From positions 62,001 to 126,000 of the forward strand of contig JAUIGE010000001.1 of assembly GCA_030430205.1 (NCBI GenBank): DNA of 64,000 nucleotides. Direction: 5' to 3'. The translations under genes were made by a program, and so were the position numbers. Numbering within the stretch: position 1 is the stretch's first letter; the number at the start of each line of letters is the position of its first letter. The notes below the pieces were generated by a model. It did no database searches. It was given only the letters and a program-made list of their open reading frames with translations, and had not been told where the DNA came from. Of this stretch, positions 30,126 to 38,598 are shown piece by piece. The stretch is from Bacteroidia bacterium (GTDB taxonomy: Bacteria > Bacteroidota > Bacteroidia > J057).

Positions 30126-30641
30126 CTAAATTTTTTCCGCAACCTTTCTTACTTCTTTCAAGGCTTTGGTCATACGTTTTTCGATAGTTTTCTCGCTGAG
30201 TCCCAATCTCTCCGCGATTTCGCGGTAGGTTAATTTGTCAATTCGGTTCATCAGAAAAACGATTCTGATTTTCTCAGGAAGTCGCGAGATGGCCATCTCA
30301 AGCTGCTTTTTAAACTCAGATTCCTCCATGAGGAATTGAGGGGTTTCAATAGAGGTGGAGGAAAAGGGTTGCTGGGTAAATTTCAGCACCACTTTTTGGT
30401 GCTTGATGTGATTGAAGAAAAGATTTGTGGCGATGGTATACAAAAAGCTTTTGGCTTTTTCGGGCTTGAGTGAATGCCGCTTATCCCATATAATGAGAAA
30501 GACCTCCTGGCTAAGGTCTTCAGCCAACTCTATATTCCCGGATTTGTAGTACAAATAGTTTTTGATAGCGTCATAATACGCATCAAAAAGCTTTTGAAAA
30601 GCCTGCTGCTCATTTTCCGTATTTGACCCTTTCTTAAACAT
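30126..30641 (-). CDS. ECF-type RNA polymerase sigma factor (FecI-like)
   Basis: Extracytoplasmic-function sigma factor, 171 aa from the ATG at 30639-30641 (a TTG six codons upstream also opens the frame). Region 2 shows YLYYKSGNIELAEDLSQEVFLIIW and the DNA-melting segment KAKSFLYTIATNLFFNHIKH. Region 4 shows RLPEKIRIVFLMNRIDKLTYREIAERLGLSEKTIEKR. It heads a three-gene set: sigma factor, FecR anti-sigma, TonB receptor. It probably drives the receptor gene and possibly itself. Confidence 0.93.
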   Translation of the reverse strand: MFKKGSNTENEQQAFQKLFDAYYDAIKNYLYYKSGNIELAEDLSQEVFLIIWDKRHSLKPEKAKSFLYTIATNLFFNHIKHQKVVLKFTQQPFSSTSIETPQFLMEESEFKKQLEMAISRLPEKIRIVFLMNRIDKLTYREIAERLGLSEKTIEKRMTKALKEVRKVAEKI

Positions 30642-30769
30642 GCGCTGCGAAGTTCTCAAATATTTTCATTTCTCTGAAAAATAGTAGGGGAAATGGCGGC
30701 AAAGTTGTTATTCATATATAGAGCTTATGCGGCTAATCTTAAGCTTTTGATTTTCAATATCATATTTAC

Positions 30770-30805
30770 ATGCTACAGGACAGTCCGGCCACTGTTCTGT
30801 AGCAT
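30770..30805 (-). terminator. Hairpin directly after the PD40/vWA gene
   Basis: A 15-bp stem with one mismatch (ATGCTACAGGACAGT pairing with ACTGTTCTGTAGCAT) encloses a 6-nt CCGGCC loop, starting 1 bp after the stop at 30807. The T-rich run TTTTATTTTTT is on the far side (plus-strand orientation), so on the minus strand it lacks a classic U-tract. It may still end transcription or stabilise the 3' end and insulates the sigma-factor gene. Confidence 0.6.
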
Positions 30806-30806
30806 T

Positions 30807-32810
30807 TTATTTTTTACGAACGGCTTTCGCTTCCTGAAGAAGGGCCTTATCCACATTCTGATAAGAAATATTAGCGTGGGTGCCCATACCCAGCCTGGCT
30901 AATTCTTCAAATTGAGCTTCCTGCTCATTGCCCAATTTTCCAAAAGAAAAAACAGATAATTGTGCATGGGATTGGCTACAGCCTTTTTCGACTATACTAA
31001 AAAGTTCTTCCAGGTTGAAATAGCCGTCTGTTGCCAGGATAATGCGGTTATTCCCTCCCTCAATGAAGTTATTGGATGCAATTTTAAAGGCTTTTTTCAA
31101 AGCATTTTTGCTGTTGGTCCCACCACCACCGCCAAGGTTGTCAATGGCGCTATTGATAGCCGCCTGCTCAGCAGCCGACACCCCATCAAGCAGCACCCTG
31201 GCATCGCTGGAGTAAGTAACGATAGAAATCCTGTCCACTGCCCGTAAATAGGAAACCAGGTTTTTGATGGATTCCTTGAGCATGGGAAGCTTATCGGGAT
31301 GCTTCATGGAAGCTGAGACATCCAATAGGAGGATCAGGTTGTTTTCCGCTACATCGTCAAAGGAATAGGGGTCTTCGTAGATAGGCGCTTCCACTTTACC
31401 TGCCTGCTGCTTATCATCAAGTCCAATTTGAGTGCCTGGAGCAGGCTTGACGGGTTCGAGGGCAAAGCTTGGCTTTGCTGGTTGTTCCTCCTTCTGAGGA
31501 GGTTTTTCAGGCGGGCTTTCCCTAAGGGGTTCTTCCCTCGGATTATTCTGGGCAAGTAGAGGAGGTGTCTGTTTGGGAAGAGGTTTTCCCAGGTAAAAAT
31601 TATTTTCATAACTCTGCTGTGCCAGCGCCTCACGTGTCTTGAATATTTCCTTTTTGACTTTGTAGCCATCTGCTTTCACAGATTGGTAATAAGTGGCATT
31701 TTCATTTGGTAAATAAGCCTCATAATGCCCTCTGTCATCGGTGGAGAGAATTTTGACGACCTTGGTCGTCCTGGCATCCATCAATATTACCTTGGCCTGC
31801 ATAGGCCTGCCCGTGAGGCTGTCACGAATGGTTCCTTTTAAGCTAATCTGATAAGCGGGCTTCATCCGGGGATCGGCATCGGTCAGATCGGCGAAGTAAA
31901 TATCTCCATCACGGATAAAATAGCCTTCTTTCCCGTCTCCTGTCAGGATAAAGCCGTAATCGTCTTTGGGTGTATTAAATGGCTTTCCGAGATTGATAAC
32001 CTCCCCACAGCTTCCATCTGGATGTATGGTGGTTTTAAAAATATCCAATCCGCCATAGCCGCCATAGCCGTTGGAGGCAAAGTATAAGGTCTGCCCATCG
32101 GCAGCCAGAAAAATAGAACGCTCATCGCGGGGTGTACTTACCCCCAATCTCTTGCAATATGACCAGCCGCGAGGCCCTTTGTGGCTGATGTATAAGTCCA
32201 TATTGTTGTGGTAATCATTGCCGCAGGCAACGATGAAGGTCTTGCCGTCAGGCGAGATGGTCATGCCATCCGTGGCGTCAAAGTTTGACTTGAAAAACTC
32301 GGTGATGCCGCCGCCCAGGCCTCTGCCCTGCCCCCATTTGCCATTGATCAACTCGGCCTCATAATAAGGCCCGCCTGTGAATCGCCAATAGTCCTGCCAG
32401 CTCTGGTAGTAGACCTTTCGCCCATTGGGCGAGACATTGGGCTCATCCTCGCCACTGGCGGTATTGATGCCGTAAGGCAGGCATTTGGGCTTTGCCCAGA
32501 CGCCATTCACCTTTTGGGTGTACCAAATATCTCCGTCGAAGACGCTGTCTTCTCCCCAGACCATATAGCTGTGGGACCACTTTTGACCTCCTCTCAGGGA
32601 CATAAAAAACAAATATTGCCCATCTGGAGTGATCGACATATTGGTTTCCCTAAAGGGGGAGTTCAGATGCGATAAAGGAGTAATGCGAATCCTGTCACGG
32701 TGATCCAGCAAAGTGGCCTCTCGCTGAAGCTGGGCCATCAAGCCGCTTCCTGGCGAAAACAACATAATCAGAACTACAAAAACACGACTTTTCATATGCA
32801 CAATTTTCAT
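30807..32810 (-). CDS. Exported PD40 propeller - carboxypeptidase-like - von Willebrand A fusion protein
   Basis: Exported protein of 667 aa (ATG at 32810 or 32795, both before the signal segment). Residues about 40-330 are PD40/WD40-like propeller strands (SITPDGQYLFFMS, NVSPNGRKVYYQSW, TISPDGKTFIVA). A carboxypeptidase-regulatory-like domain follows (SLKGTIRDSLTGRPMQAKV, about 335-400), then a Pro/Glu-rich linker and a von Willebrand A domain with a complete MIDAS (LLLDVSASM; GGGTNSKNAL; ATDGYF). Similar Bacteroidota proteins, such as PorE of the T9SS, have a propeller and CTLD-like domain followed by an OmpA peptidoglycan-binding domain; here the C-terminal position holds vWA instead. Partner unknown. 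Confidence 0.85.
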   Translation of the reverse strand: MKIVHMKSRVFVVLIMLFSPGSGLMAQLQREATLLDHRDRIRITPLSHLNSPFRETNMSITPDGQYLFFMSLRGGQKWSHSYMVWGEDSVFDGDIWYTQKVNGVWAKPKCLPYGINTASGEDEPNVSPNGRKVYYQSWQDYWRFTGGPYYEAELINGKWGQGRGLGGGITEFFKSNFDATDGMTISPDGKTFIVACGNDYHNNMDLYISHKGPRGWSYCKRLGVSTPRDERSIFLAADGQTLYFASNGYGGYGGLDIFKTTIHPDGSCGEVINLGKPFNTPKDDYGFILTGDGKEGYFIRDGDIYFADLTDADPRMKPAYQISLKGTIRDSLTGRPMQAKVILMDARTTKVVKILSTDDRGHYEAYLPNENATYYQSVKADGYKVKKEIFKTREALAQQSYENNFYLGKPLPKQTPPLLAQNNPREEPLRESPPEKPPQKEEQPAKPSFALEPVKPAPGTQIGLDDKQQAGKVEAPIYEDPYSFDDVAENNLILLLDVSASMKHPDKLPMLKESIKNLVSYLRAVDRISIVTYSSDARVLLDGVSAAEQAAINSAIDNLGGGGGTNSKNALKKAFKIASNNFIEGGNNRIILATDGYFNLEELFSIVEKGCSQSHAQLSVFSFGKLGNEQEAQFEELARLGMGTHANISYQNVDKALLQEAKAVRKK

Positions 32811-33125
32811 CTGGCTTTGGACTTGCTAACGATTGAATATTATGAGAAGATATAAAGGAATAAGCTTTCTAGGAAATCGTTTTATAATTAACACCGCCAT
32901 TCCTTAAAGAGTTCCTACACAATAGGGTAAATTTATTTCTATTTGGCCTGCTTTAGCTTGAATATTGAAAACCAAATAGATAATTTTCAGTATCCTATGG
33001 GGATATTTGAGAAAAGGTGATTGAAATACTTGAATATTAGCTGTACTTTAAACCACCAATTTTCCTTTATCGCCAGTTTTATACCAAAACGAAAAGGTAA
33101 TCACTAAATTAGAGACTTAACGGTT
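32811..33125. other. Intergenic region of 315 bp upstream of prc
   Basis: AT-rich divergent gap between the vWA protein gene and prc. It holds a perfect 9-bp inverted repeat (TCTATTTGG at 32938-32946 and CCAAATAGA at 32972-32980, 25 nt apart) that could be an operator or stem. No reading frame of note and no clear -7 box. Confidence 0.4.
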
Positions 33126-35225
33126 ATGAAATCAAAGCTGTTTTTAACAACGAGCGTACTTATCGCAGCCCTTATATTCAGTTCATGGACTTACTCCGTA
33201 CTGAATGACAAAGATAGCCTGCTTATCAGGCTTATGATGCAGGGACTGGGACAAAGCCATTACTCAGAAGTATCTGTAGATGACAATTTTTCTCAGGAAG
33301 TTTTTGACCTCTATATTGAGCGTCTGGACTATAACAAGCGCTATTTGCTACAGAAGGACATCTCTGAATTGGCAAAATTCAAGAAAAAAATTGATGATGA
33401 GGTAACCAATGGTACCTATGAGCTTTTTGATTTATCCTACGACATCATCCAAAGCCGCTACAAAGATGCAGAAGGATACTATAAAGAAATCCTTTCCAAA
33501 CCTTTTGACTTCAGCATAGATGAAGAAATAAACCTGGATTCGGAAGAGCTCAGTTTTGCTTCCAGCAAAGCAGAACTACAGGATCGCTGGCGCAAGCTGC
33601 TCAAGTATCAGACGCTCCTTCGCCTAAACGATTTGATAGAGGAACAAGAGAAAGCCGAGGCAAGCGAAGACAACGACAAGGAAATCCTGAGCATGGATAA
33701 GCTGGAAGAAAAAGCGCGGGAACGCGTGAAGAAAAACTATGACGATACCTTTGTCCGCATCAATAGGCTTGACAAAAAAGACTGGCAAACCCGCTATATC
33801 AACTCGATTGCCAATGTTTTTGACCCTCATACTGTGTATTTTCCTCCTAAAGACAGAGAGGATTTTGACATGCAGATATCCGGACAGTTTGAAGGCATCG
33901 GTGCCCGGCTGTCTGAGCAGCCAGATGGCTACATCAAAATCGTGGAGATCATGCCTGGCGGCCCTTCTTCCCGACAAGGCCTGCTGAAAGCCAATGACCT
34001 GATCCTTAAAGTAGGACAGGCTGAAGAAGAAGCCGTATCAGTCGTTGACATGCCCGTTGATGAAGCTGTGAAGCTGATTCGCGGGAAAAAAGGCACAGAA
34101 GTACGCCTTACCGTGCGCAGACCAGATGGGGCGGAAGATATCATTCCTATCATCCGCGATGTGGTTAATATTGAAGAGACATTTGCCAAATCTTTGCTGC
34201 TGGAAGAAAAAGACAATGACTTCAAAACAGGCTATATAGACCTGCCTGGTTTTTATACCAATTTCAACGACCGCAGCGCACGCACCTGCTGGCGCGATGT
34301 AGCCTTCGAGATTGAAAAACTCAAAAAAGAAGGCATGACCCACCTGATTTTGGACCTGCGCCGCAATGGCGGCGGTTCCCTACCCGATGCCATCAAGATG
34401 ACGGGCCTTTTCATAGAAGAAGGACCTGTGGTCCAGGTAAAAGGCCGCACAGGCAGCCCTTATGTCTACCGGGACACCGACCCCACCGTACAATGGGACG
34501 GCCCACTGGTTGTTTTGGTTAACTCCCAGAGCGCTTCTGCCTCTGAGATTCTGGCCGCAGCCATCCAGGACTACAAGCGCGGCATCATCATGGGAAGTAC
34601 TTCTACCTATGGCAAAGGCACCGTGCAAAGCTTTATTTACTTTGACCAGTCGCTCAACCAGTATCCAGAGCTACGCCCTATGGGAGCCGTCAAACTAACT
34701 ACTCAGAAGTTTTACCGCATCAATGGCGGCGCTACCCAACTCAAGGGAGTCATTCCGGATATCATTCTTCCAGATGCCTATAAATACCTTGACATCGGAG
34801 AAAAAGAGTATGAGTACTCTATGAAGTGGGACGAGATTCAACCACTTGAATACCAGACATGGGTGAGCACAGGCGCATATTTGAAGCGTGCTGCCGACCG
34901 CAGCAATAAAAGAATTGCAGAGAATCCTACTTTTAACCTGATAGAGGAAAATGCTAAGCGAGTAAAAGAGAACCGCGATAAAAATGAGTATCCTTTGCAG
35001 CTCTCCAATTACCAGGCTTTTCGCAAAGAAGAAAAAATAGAATCTGATAAGTATAAAGATCTTTTCAGCAAAATTGAGGGGCTGAAAGTCTACAATCCCA
35101 AAGTGGACCTGACTTTCATTGAAGAAGAAGAGTCAAGAACCAAATCCAATAAAACCTGGATCGAAAGTATAGAGAAAGATCCCTATGTTTTTGAAGCCAT
35201 TCAGGTGCTGAAAGACCTGAAATAA
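33126..35225 (+). CDS. prc: Carboxy-terminal processing (tail-specific) protease, S41 family
   Basis: Periplasmic serine endopeptidase of 699 aa that cuts proteins near their C-termini. The N-terminal hydrophobic segment (LFLTTSVLIAALIFSSW) is a signal or anchor. A helical N-terminal domain (about 30-240) is followed by a PDZ domain (GIGARLSEQPDGYIKIVEIMPGGP, about 255-345) and the S41 core with LILDLRRNGGGSL, catalytic Ser in NSQSASASEILAAA (near 470) and Lys in TYGKGTVQS (near 496). The helical C-terminal domain of the long Prc/Tsp type is present. It is monocistronic, with a hairpin 12 bp after the stop. Confidence 0.95.
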   Translation: MKSKLFLTTSVLIAALIFSSWTYSVLNDKDSLLIRLMMQGLGQSHYSEVSVDDNFSQEVFDLYIERLDYNKRYLLQKDISELAKFKKKIDDEVTNGTYELFDLSYDIIQSRYKDAEGYYKEILSKPFDFSIDEEINLDSEELSFASSKAELQDRWRKLLKYQTLLRLNDLIEEQEKAEASEDNDKEILSMDKLEEKARERVKKNYDDTFVRINRLDKKDWQTRYINSIANVFDPHTVYFPPKDREDFDMQISGQFEGIGARLSEQPDGYIKIVEIMPGGPSSRQGLLKANDLILKVGQAEEEAVSVVDMPVDEAVKLIRGKKGTEVRLTVRRPDGAEDIIPIIRDVVNIEETFAKSLLLEEKDNDFKTGYIDLPGFYTNFNDRSARTCWRDVAFEIEKLKKEGMTHLILDLRRNGGGSLPDAIKMTGLFIEEGPVVQVKGRTGSPYVYRDTDPTVQWDGPLVVLVNSQSASASEILAAAIQDYKRGIIMGSTSTYGKGTVQSFIYFDQSLNQYPELRPMGAVKLTTQKFYRINGGATQLKGVIPDIILPDAYKYLDIGEKEYEYSMKWDEIQPLEYQTWVSTGAYLKRAADRSNKRIAENPTFNLIEENAKRVKENRDKNEYPLQLSNYQAFRKEEKIESDKYKDLFSKIEGLKVYNPKVDLTFIEEEESRTKSNKTWIESIEKDPYVFEAIQVLKDLK

Positions 35226-35237
35226 TCTGCCAATCAA

Positions 35238-35282
35238 CAAATGTGCTGATGTGCTGAAATTATCAGCATATCAGCACATTTG
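35238..35282. terminator. Bidirectional hairpin between convergent genes
   Basis: A 13-bp perfect outer stem (CAAATGTGCTGAT with ATCAGCACATTTG) continues inward to 20 bp with a single G-T pair. The arms consist of 8-nt units (TGTGCTGA twice; TATCAGCA twice), so this is also a member of the short-period array class seen at other junctions. It lies between prc and the convergent gene ending at 35300 and can end transcription both ways. Confidence 0.75.
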
Positions 35283-35299
35283 CATTTGGGTACCCCCTA

Positions 35300-36460
35300 C
35301 TAATACCCCAACAACTCCTCCATCTTCGCTTTTTGCGAATCTGTCTGGCGGGTATAGCGATACATAAAGCGGCAGTAATCCCGGATCAGCCGGTGATCAT
35401 CGGCCTGCGTTATCAGGGTCACCCAGGCCAATTCCGTAACCCCTTCATACAAAGCTCTTTGCAGGTCCTCCTCATCGCGGTTGCGCTGAGATCTGTGGGT
35501 GGCGGCTGCCACAGGAGCCAAATCCAGGGTAGCCACGATTCTCTGTATGCTTTTGAAATTGCCTGTAGCGAGAAAGGTAAACCAATAAATATCCAGGTCT
35601 ACTGGCGTAAATGCCACGGTGAGGGGGCGTTCCAACTCCTCTGCCCGCAATTTGCGGTAGGCGATCAATTCACTATCAGGAAGATTTTGGAAAAATATGG
35701 CTTCATCATATCCCGAAAAATGCAGGAGCGCAAGCACCCGGCTGCGAATACCGGACTCAAGCTCTGGATATAAGCGCGCCAGTTCTTTTTGCAAAAAAGG
35801 ATTATAGGCAAATATTTCTTTATAGAAATGGAACATCGGGCGATACACAGACACATCCTGCGCCATCTCAGACCGAGCCATATACAAAAAACCATCTATC
35901 GCCAACTCGGGGCGTGGATTGCGGTAGTACTGGCTTTGCCAGCTTAGCAGTTGGCTATCAGACTGGAAGTAAGGCTGATAATCATAAGGCGAAGACTGCA
36001 CATAAGTCTTAAGGTCCTGATAGGTATTATCTATCCAATCAGTCAGCCGCAACTTTATCTCATAGGTACCAAAAGGAAAACTTTCCTGTAAGGAAATCTG
36101 GACAATATTTTCGCTGAGGATAATGGGATTGTTTTCTTTTACACGGGCATCCAGCGCGGTTAATTCTCTTTTGTGGAAGACCGTTTTCCCAAAAGGATCA
36201 ATCACTTCCAGGTCATAGGTAAGCAGTGCATGATGCTGATTGTCGGTAGCATACTCTGCGATGAAAAGCAGCAGGTGAAAAGGTTGTCTGGGAAAAACGA
36301 CTTCTACTTTGCTGTATTCCAGGGGTTCAGTAAGAACAGTATAATGCCATTTGTCCTTGGGACTCGGATCATTGGACACAAACATGACAGCTCGTGTAGC
36401 CCACAAATGGGCACTCAGCAATAAAAAAACAAATGACAACAGGACAGAACGTAAAAGCAT
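35300..36460 (-). CDS. Uncharacterised exported protein
   Basis: A 386-aa protein from the ATG at 36458-36460, which precedes a signal peptide (LLLRSVLLSFVFLLLSAHLWA region). I do not recognise the family with certainty. The N-terminal ~130 residues look like beta-strands (YTVLTEPLEYSKVEVVFPRQPFHLLL). The C-terminal half is mostly helical with a segment DLDIYWFTFLATGNFKSIQRIVATLDL; a similar D-x-x-W-x-x-F-x-A-T-G pattern occurs in other uncharacterised Bacteroidota proteins. It is probably periplasmic. It faces prc and is divergent from the symporter gene; neither neighbour suggests a role. Confidence 0.75.
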   Translation of the reverse strand: MLLRSVLLSFVFLLLSAHLWATRAVMFVSNDPSPKDKWHYTVLTEPLEYSKVEVVFPRQPFHLLLFIAEYATDNQHHALLTYDLEVIDPFGKTVFHKRELTALDARVKENNPIILSENIVQISLQESFPFGTYEIKLRLTDWIDNTYQDLKTYVQSSPYDYQPYFQSDSQLLSWQSQYYRNPRPELAIDGFLYMARSEMAQDVSVYRPMFHFYKEIFAYNPFLQKELARLYPELESGIRSRVLALLHFSGYDEAIFFQNLPDSELIAYRKLRAEELERPLTVAFTPVDLDIYWFTFLATGNFKSIQRIVATLDLAPVAAATHRSQRNRDEEDLQRALYEGVTELAWVTLITQADDHRLIRDYCRFMYRYTRQTDSQKAKMEELLGY

Positions 36461-36876
36461 ACGATAGGAAGAGGTAAATAATGGAACAAGAGCAAATACA
36501 AATAAATCACATAGGCATGATAACGGCCTTTTCGGCAAGAGTCTCTATTCAGACTTCTATTTTAAGGGAAAAATAAAGACTTGCCAAGGCAAAGCGTAGC
36601 TTTTCTGTCAACCGGGGAGGTACGTCTGTTAGCTTTAAGAAGCTTTTGTTCTGATAGGCGGTCGAAAATTACAATCGTGTAAATATATAACAGAAATAAT
36701 TTCCTTTTATTTGCTATTCCACGATGAATAATCACCTTTTAGCAAGCAACAACCATACCCTTCCGTATTTTCTGGTATTTATTTTACAAATATTTCCTTA
36801 GCAACAGTCCACTCCGGCTAACTTTTGGGTAGGATGTAATTTTTATCCCAACTTTGTGCTTCAATTGTGTTTAGCT
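36461..36876. other. Intergenic region of 416 bp between divergent genes
   Basis: No reading frame of note. The region should hold promoters for both flanking genes. TAACTTTTG near 36818 is close to, but one base longer than, the TAnnTTTG box for the symporter. Small inverted repeats (TTGCC-aa-GGCAA, AGCTT-taag-AAGCT) are too short to interpret. Confidence 0.35.
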
Positions 36877-38598
36877 ATGGGCCATTGGGACTGGATTATC
36901 TTATTATGCTTTTTCGCATACACCCTTTGGGACGGTATGCGACAAAACAGGCAAACAACTAATGTGGAAGATTTGCTGTTGGCAAATCGTCGCATGCCCT
37001 GGTGGGCCGTTGGTCTCTCGGTTTTGGCTACACAGGCCTCTGCGATCACCTTTATTGGTACCACCGGCCAGGCCTATATGCACGACATGAAATTCGTGCA
37101 ATTTTACCTCGGTACGCCCATCGCCATGGTCATTCTGTCCGTCACCCTGCTTCCCCTTTACCATCGCAGCAAAGCATTTACAGCCTATGAAGTGCTGGAA
37201 AAGCGCTTTGGCTTGTCAACTCGTTTGAGTACGAGTTTTCTCTTCCTGCTCTCCCGTGGCCTTGCCACGGGTGTCACCATAGCCGCACCGGCTTATGTGC
37301 TCTCGCTTATCCTCAACATTTCGCTCCACTGGACCATCATCGTCATTGGCATCAGTGCGACCATATATACCATGTATGGTGGCATAGGAGGCGTTATTCG
37401 TACCGACATCAAACAGATGTTTTTGGTGATCGTGGGCCTGGTATTTTGTTTTTTCTGGATCATCGGTTCCCTGCCTGAAGGCATAGGCATGGACGATTCA
37501 TTGCGCCTGGCAGGCGCTTTGGGCAAATTGGAAAGCATTGATTTCAGCTTTGATCCGGGAGAAAAATACAACATCTGGAGCGGCCTCATAGCTGGCAGCT
37601 TTCTGATGCTGGCCTACTTTGGGACGGATCAGTCCCAGGTACAGCGCTACCTGACATCGCGTTCGCTACCTGATGCCAAAGCCTCTTTGCTTATGTCAGC
37701 TTTTGTCAAAATCCCCATGCAGTTTTTCATTTTGCTCCTGGGCGTACTTCTCTATGTATTTTATTTTTTTGGGGAAAGGCCCTTGCTTTTCTCTCCTCAG
37801 CCGGAGCTCAGTGCAGGCATGGCGATAGAGATGACAGATTTGGAAAATGAATTTGCCGTGGTGCAGGCCCAGCGCCAGGGCGCTGCCTACGCCTATCTCG
37901 AAGCGCCTACGGCGCTCAACAAGCAGCAGCTACGCTCGCTGGACAACCAAAGCCAGCTTCTTCGGGAAGAAGCACTTATCCAGCTGAAAGCTGAAACCGG
38001 CCTCGACAAAGACGACACCAACTACGTTTTTCCCTATTTCATTCTCCATGAATTGCCCATGGGTCTGATCGGCCTCATCGTGGCCGCCATCCTGGCAGCG
38101 GCTTTGTCCAGCATTGACAGCATCCTCAACTCCCTCACAGCTGCCACCATCATAGATTGGTACAAGCGGCTGCATCGGCAGGAACGGCCCGAGAGACATT
38201 ACCTGCGCATGGCCAGGCTCACCACCCTGATCTGGGGACTGGTCGCCACAGCGACAGCCCTGACATTTGGGGAGACGGAGTCTATCATCGAGCTGATCAA
38301 CAAAATCGGCAGTTATTTCTATGGCTCTATCCTGGGCGTATTTGTGTTGCTTTGGGTAAAACGCTCCACAGGCTTCAGCGTAATTACGGGTCTGTTTACA
38401 GGCATAGCCTCTGTCTGGCTGCTGAGTCTCCTGCATCAGGAGATCGGCAACGGGAGCTACCATTGGTTTTTTGAAACGCCCAAAGGCTTTGAGCGCGTGC
38501 TGGAGTACCTGTGGCTCAATCCTATCGGAACGATCATCGTGCTTATTATCGGTTTTGTGTTGGGCAAAAAACCGCTACCAGCTCAGCCTGAGGAGTAG
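36877..38598 (+). CDS. Sodium:solute symporter (SSS family)
   Basis: Inner-membrane sodium-coupled importer of 573 aa with about 13-14 hydrophobic segments. The start is the ATG before GHWDWIILLCFFAYTLWDG, seven codons inside the longest frame. Family marks are DLLLANRRMPWWAVGLSVLATQASAITFIG in TM2-3 (the sodium-site region), YEVLEKRFG, GGIGGVIRTDIKQM and ILAAALSSIDSILNSLTAA (the TM8 sodium-binding serines). A hydrophilic insertion of ~80 residues (about 315-385) interrupts the membrane segments. The substrate is unknown; Bacteroidota relatives are assigned to sugars, sialic acid or amino acids. The 3' end overlaps the convergent gene by 24 bp. Confidence 0.92.
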   Translation: MGHWDWIILLCFFAYTLWDGMRQNRQTTNVEDLLLANRRMPWWAVGLSVLATQASAITFIGTTGQAYMHDMKFVQFYLGTPIAMVILSVTLLPLYHRSKAFTAYEVLEKRFGLSTRLSTSFLFLLSRGLATGVTIAAPAYVLSLILNISLHWTIIVIGISATIYTMYGGIGGVIRTDIKQMFLVIVGLVFCFFWIIGSLPEGIGMDDSLRLAGALGKLESIDFSFDPGEKYNIWSGLIAGSFLMLAYFGTDQSQVQRYLTSRSLPDAKASLLMSAFVKIPMQFFILLLGVLLYVFYFFGERPLLFSPQPELSAGMAIEMTDLENEFAVVQAQRQGAAYAYLEAPTALNKQQLRSLDNQSQLLREEALIQLKAETGLDKDDTNYVFPYFILHELPMGLIGLIVAAILAAALSSIDSILNSLTAATIIDWYKRLHRQERPERHYLRMARLTTLIWGLVATATALTFGETESIIELINKIGSYFYGSILGVFVLLWVKRSTGFSVITGLFTGIASVWLLSLLHQEIGNGSYHWFFETPKGFERVLEYLWLNPIGTIIVLIIGFVLGKKPLPAQPEE

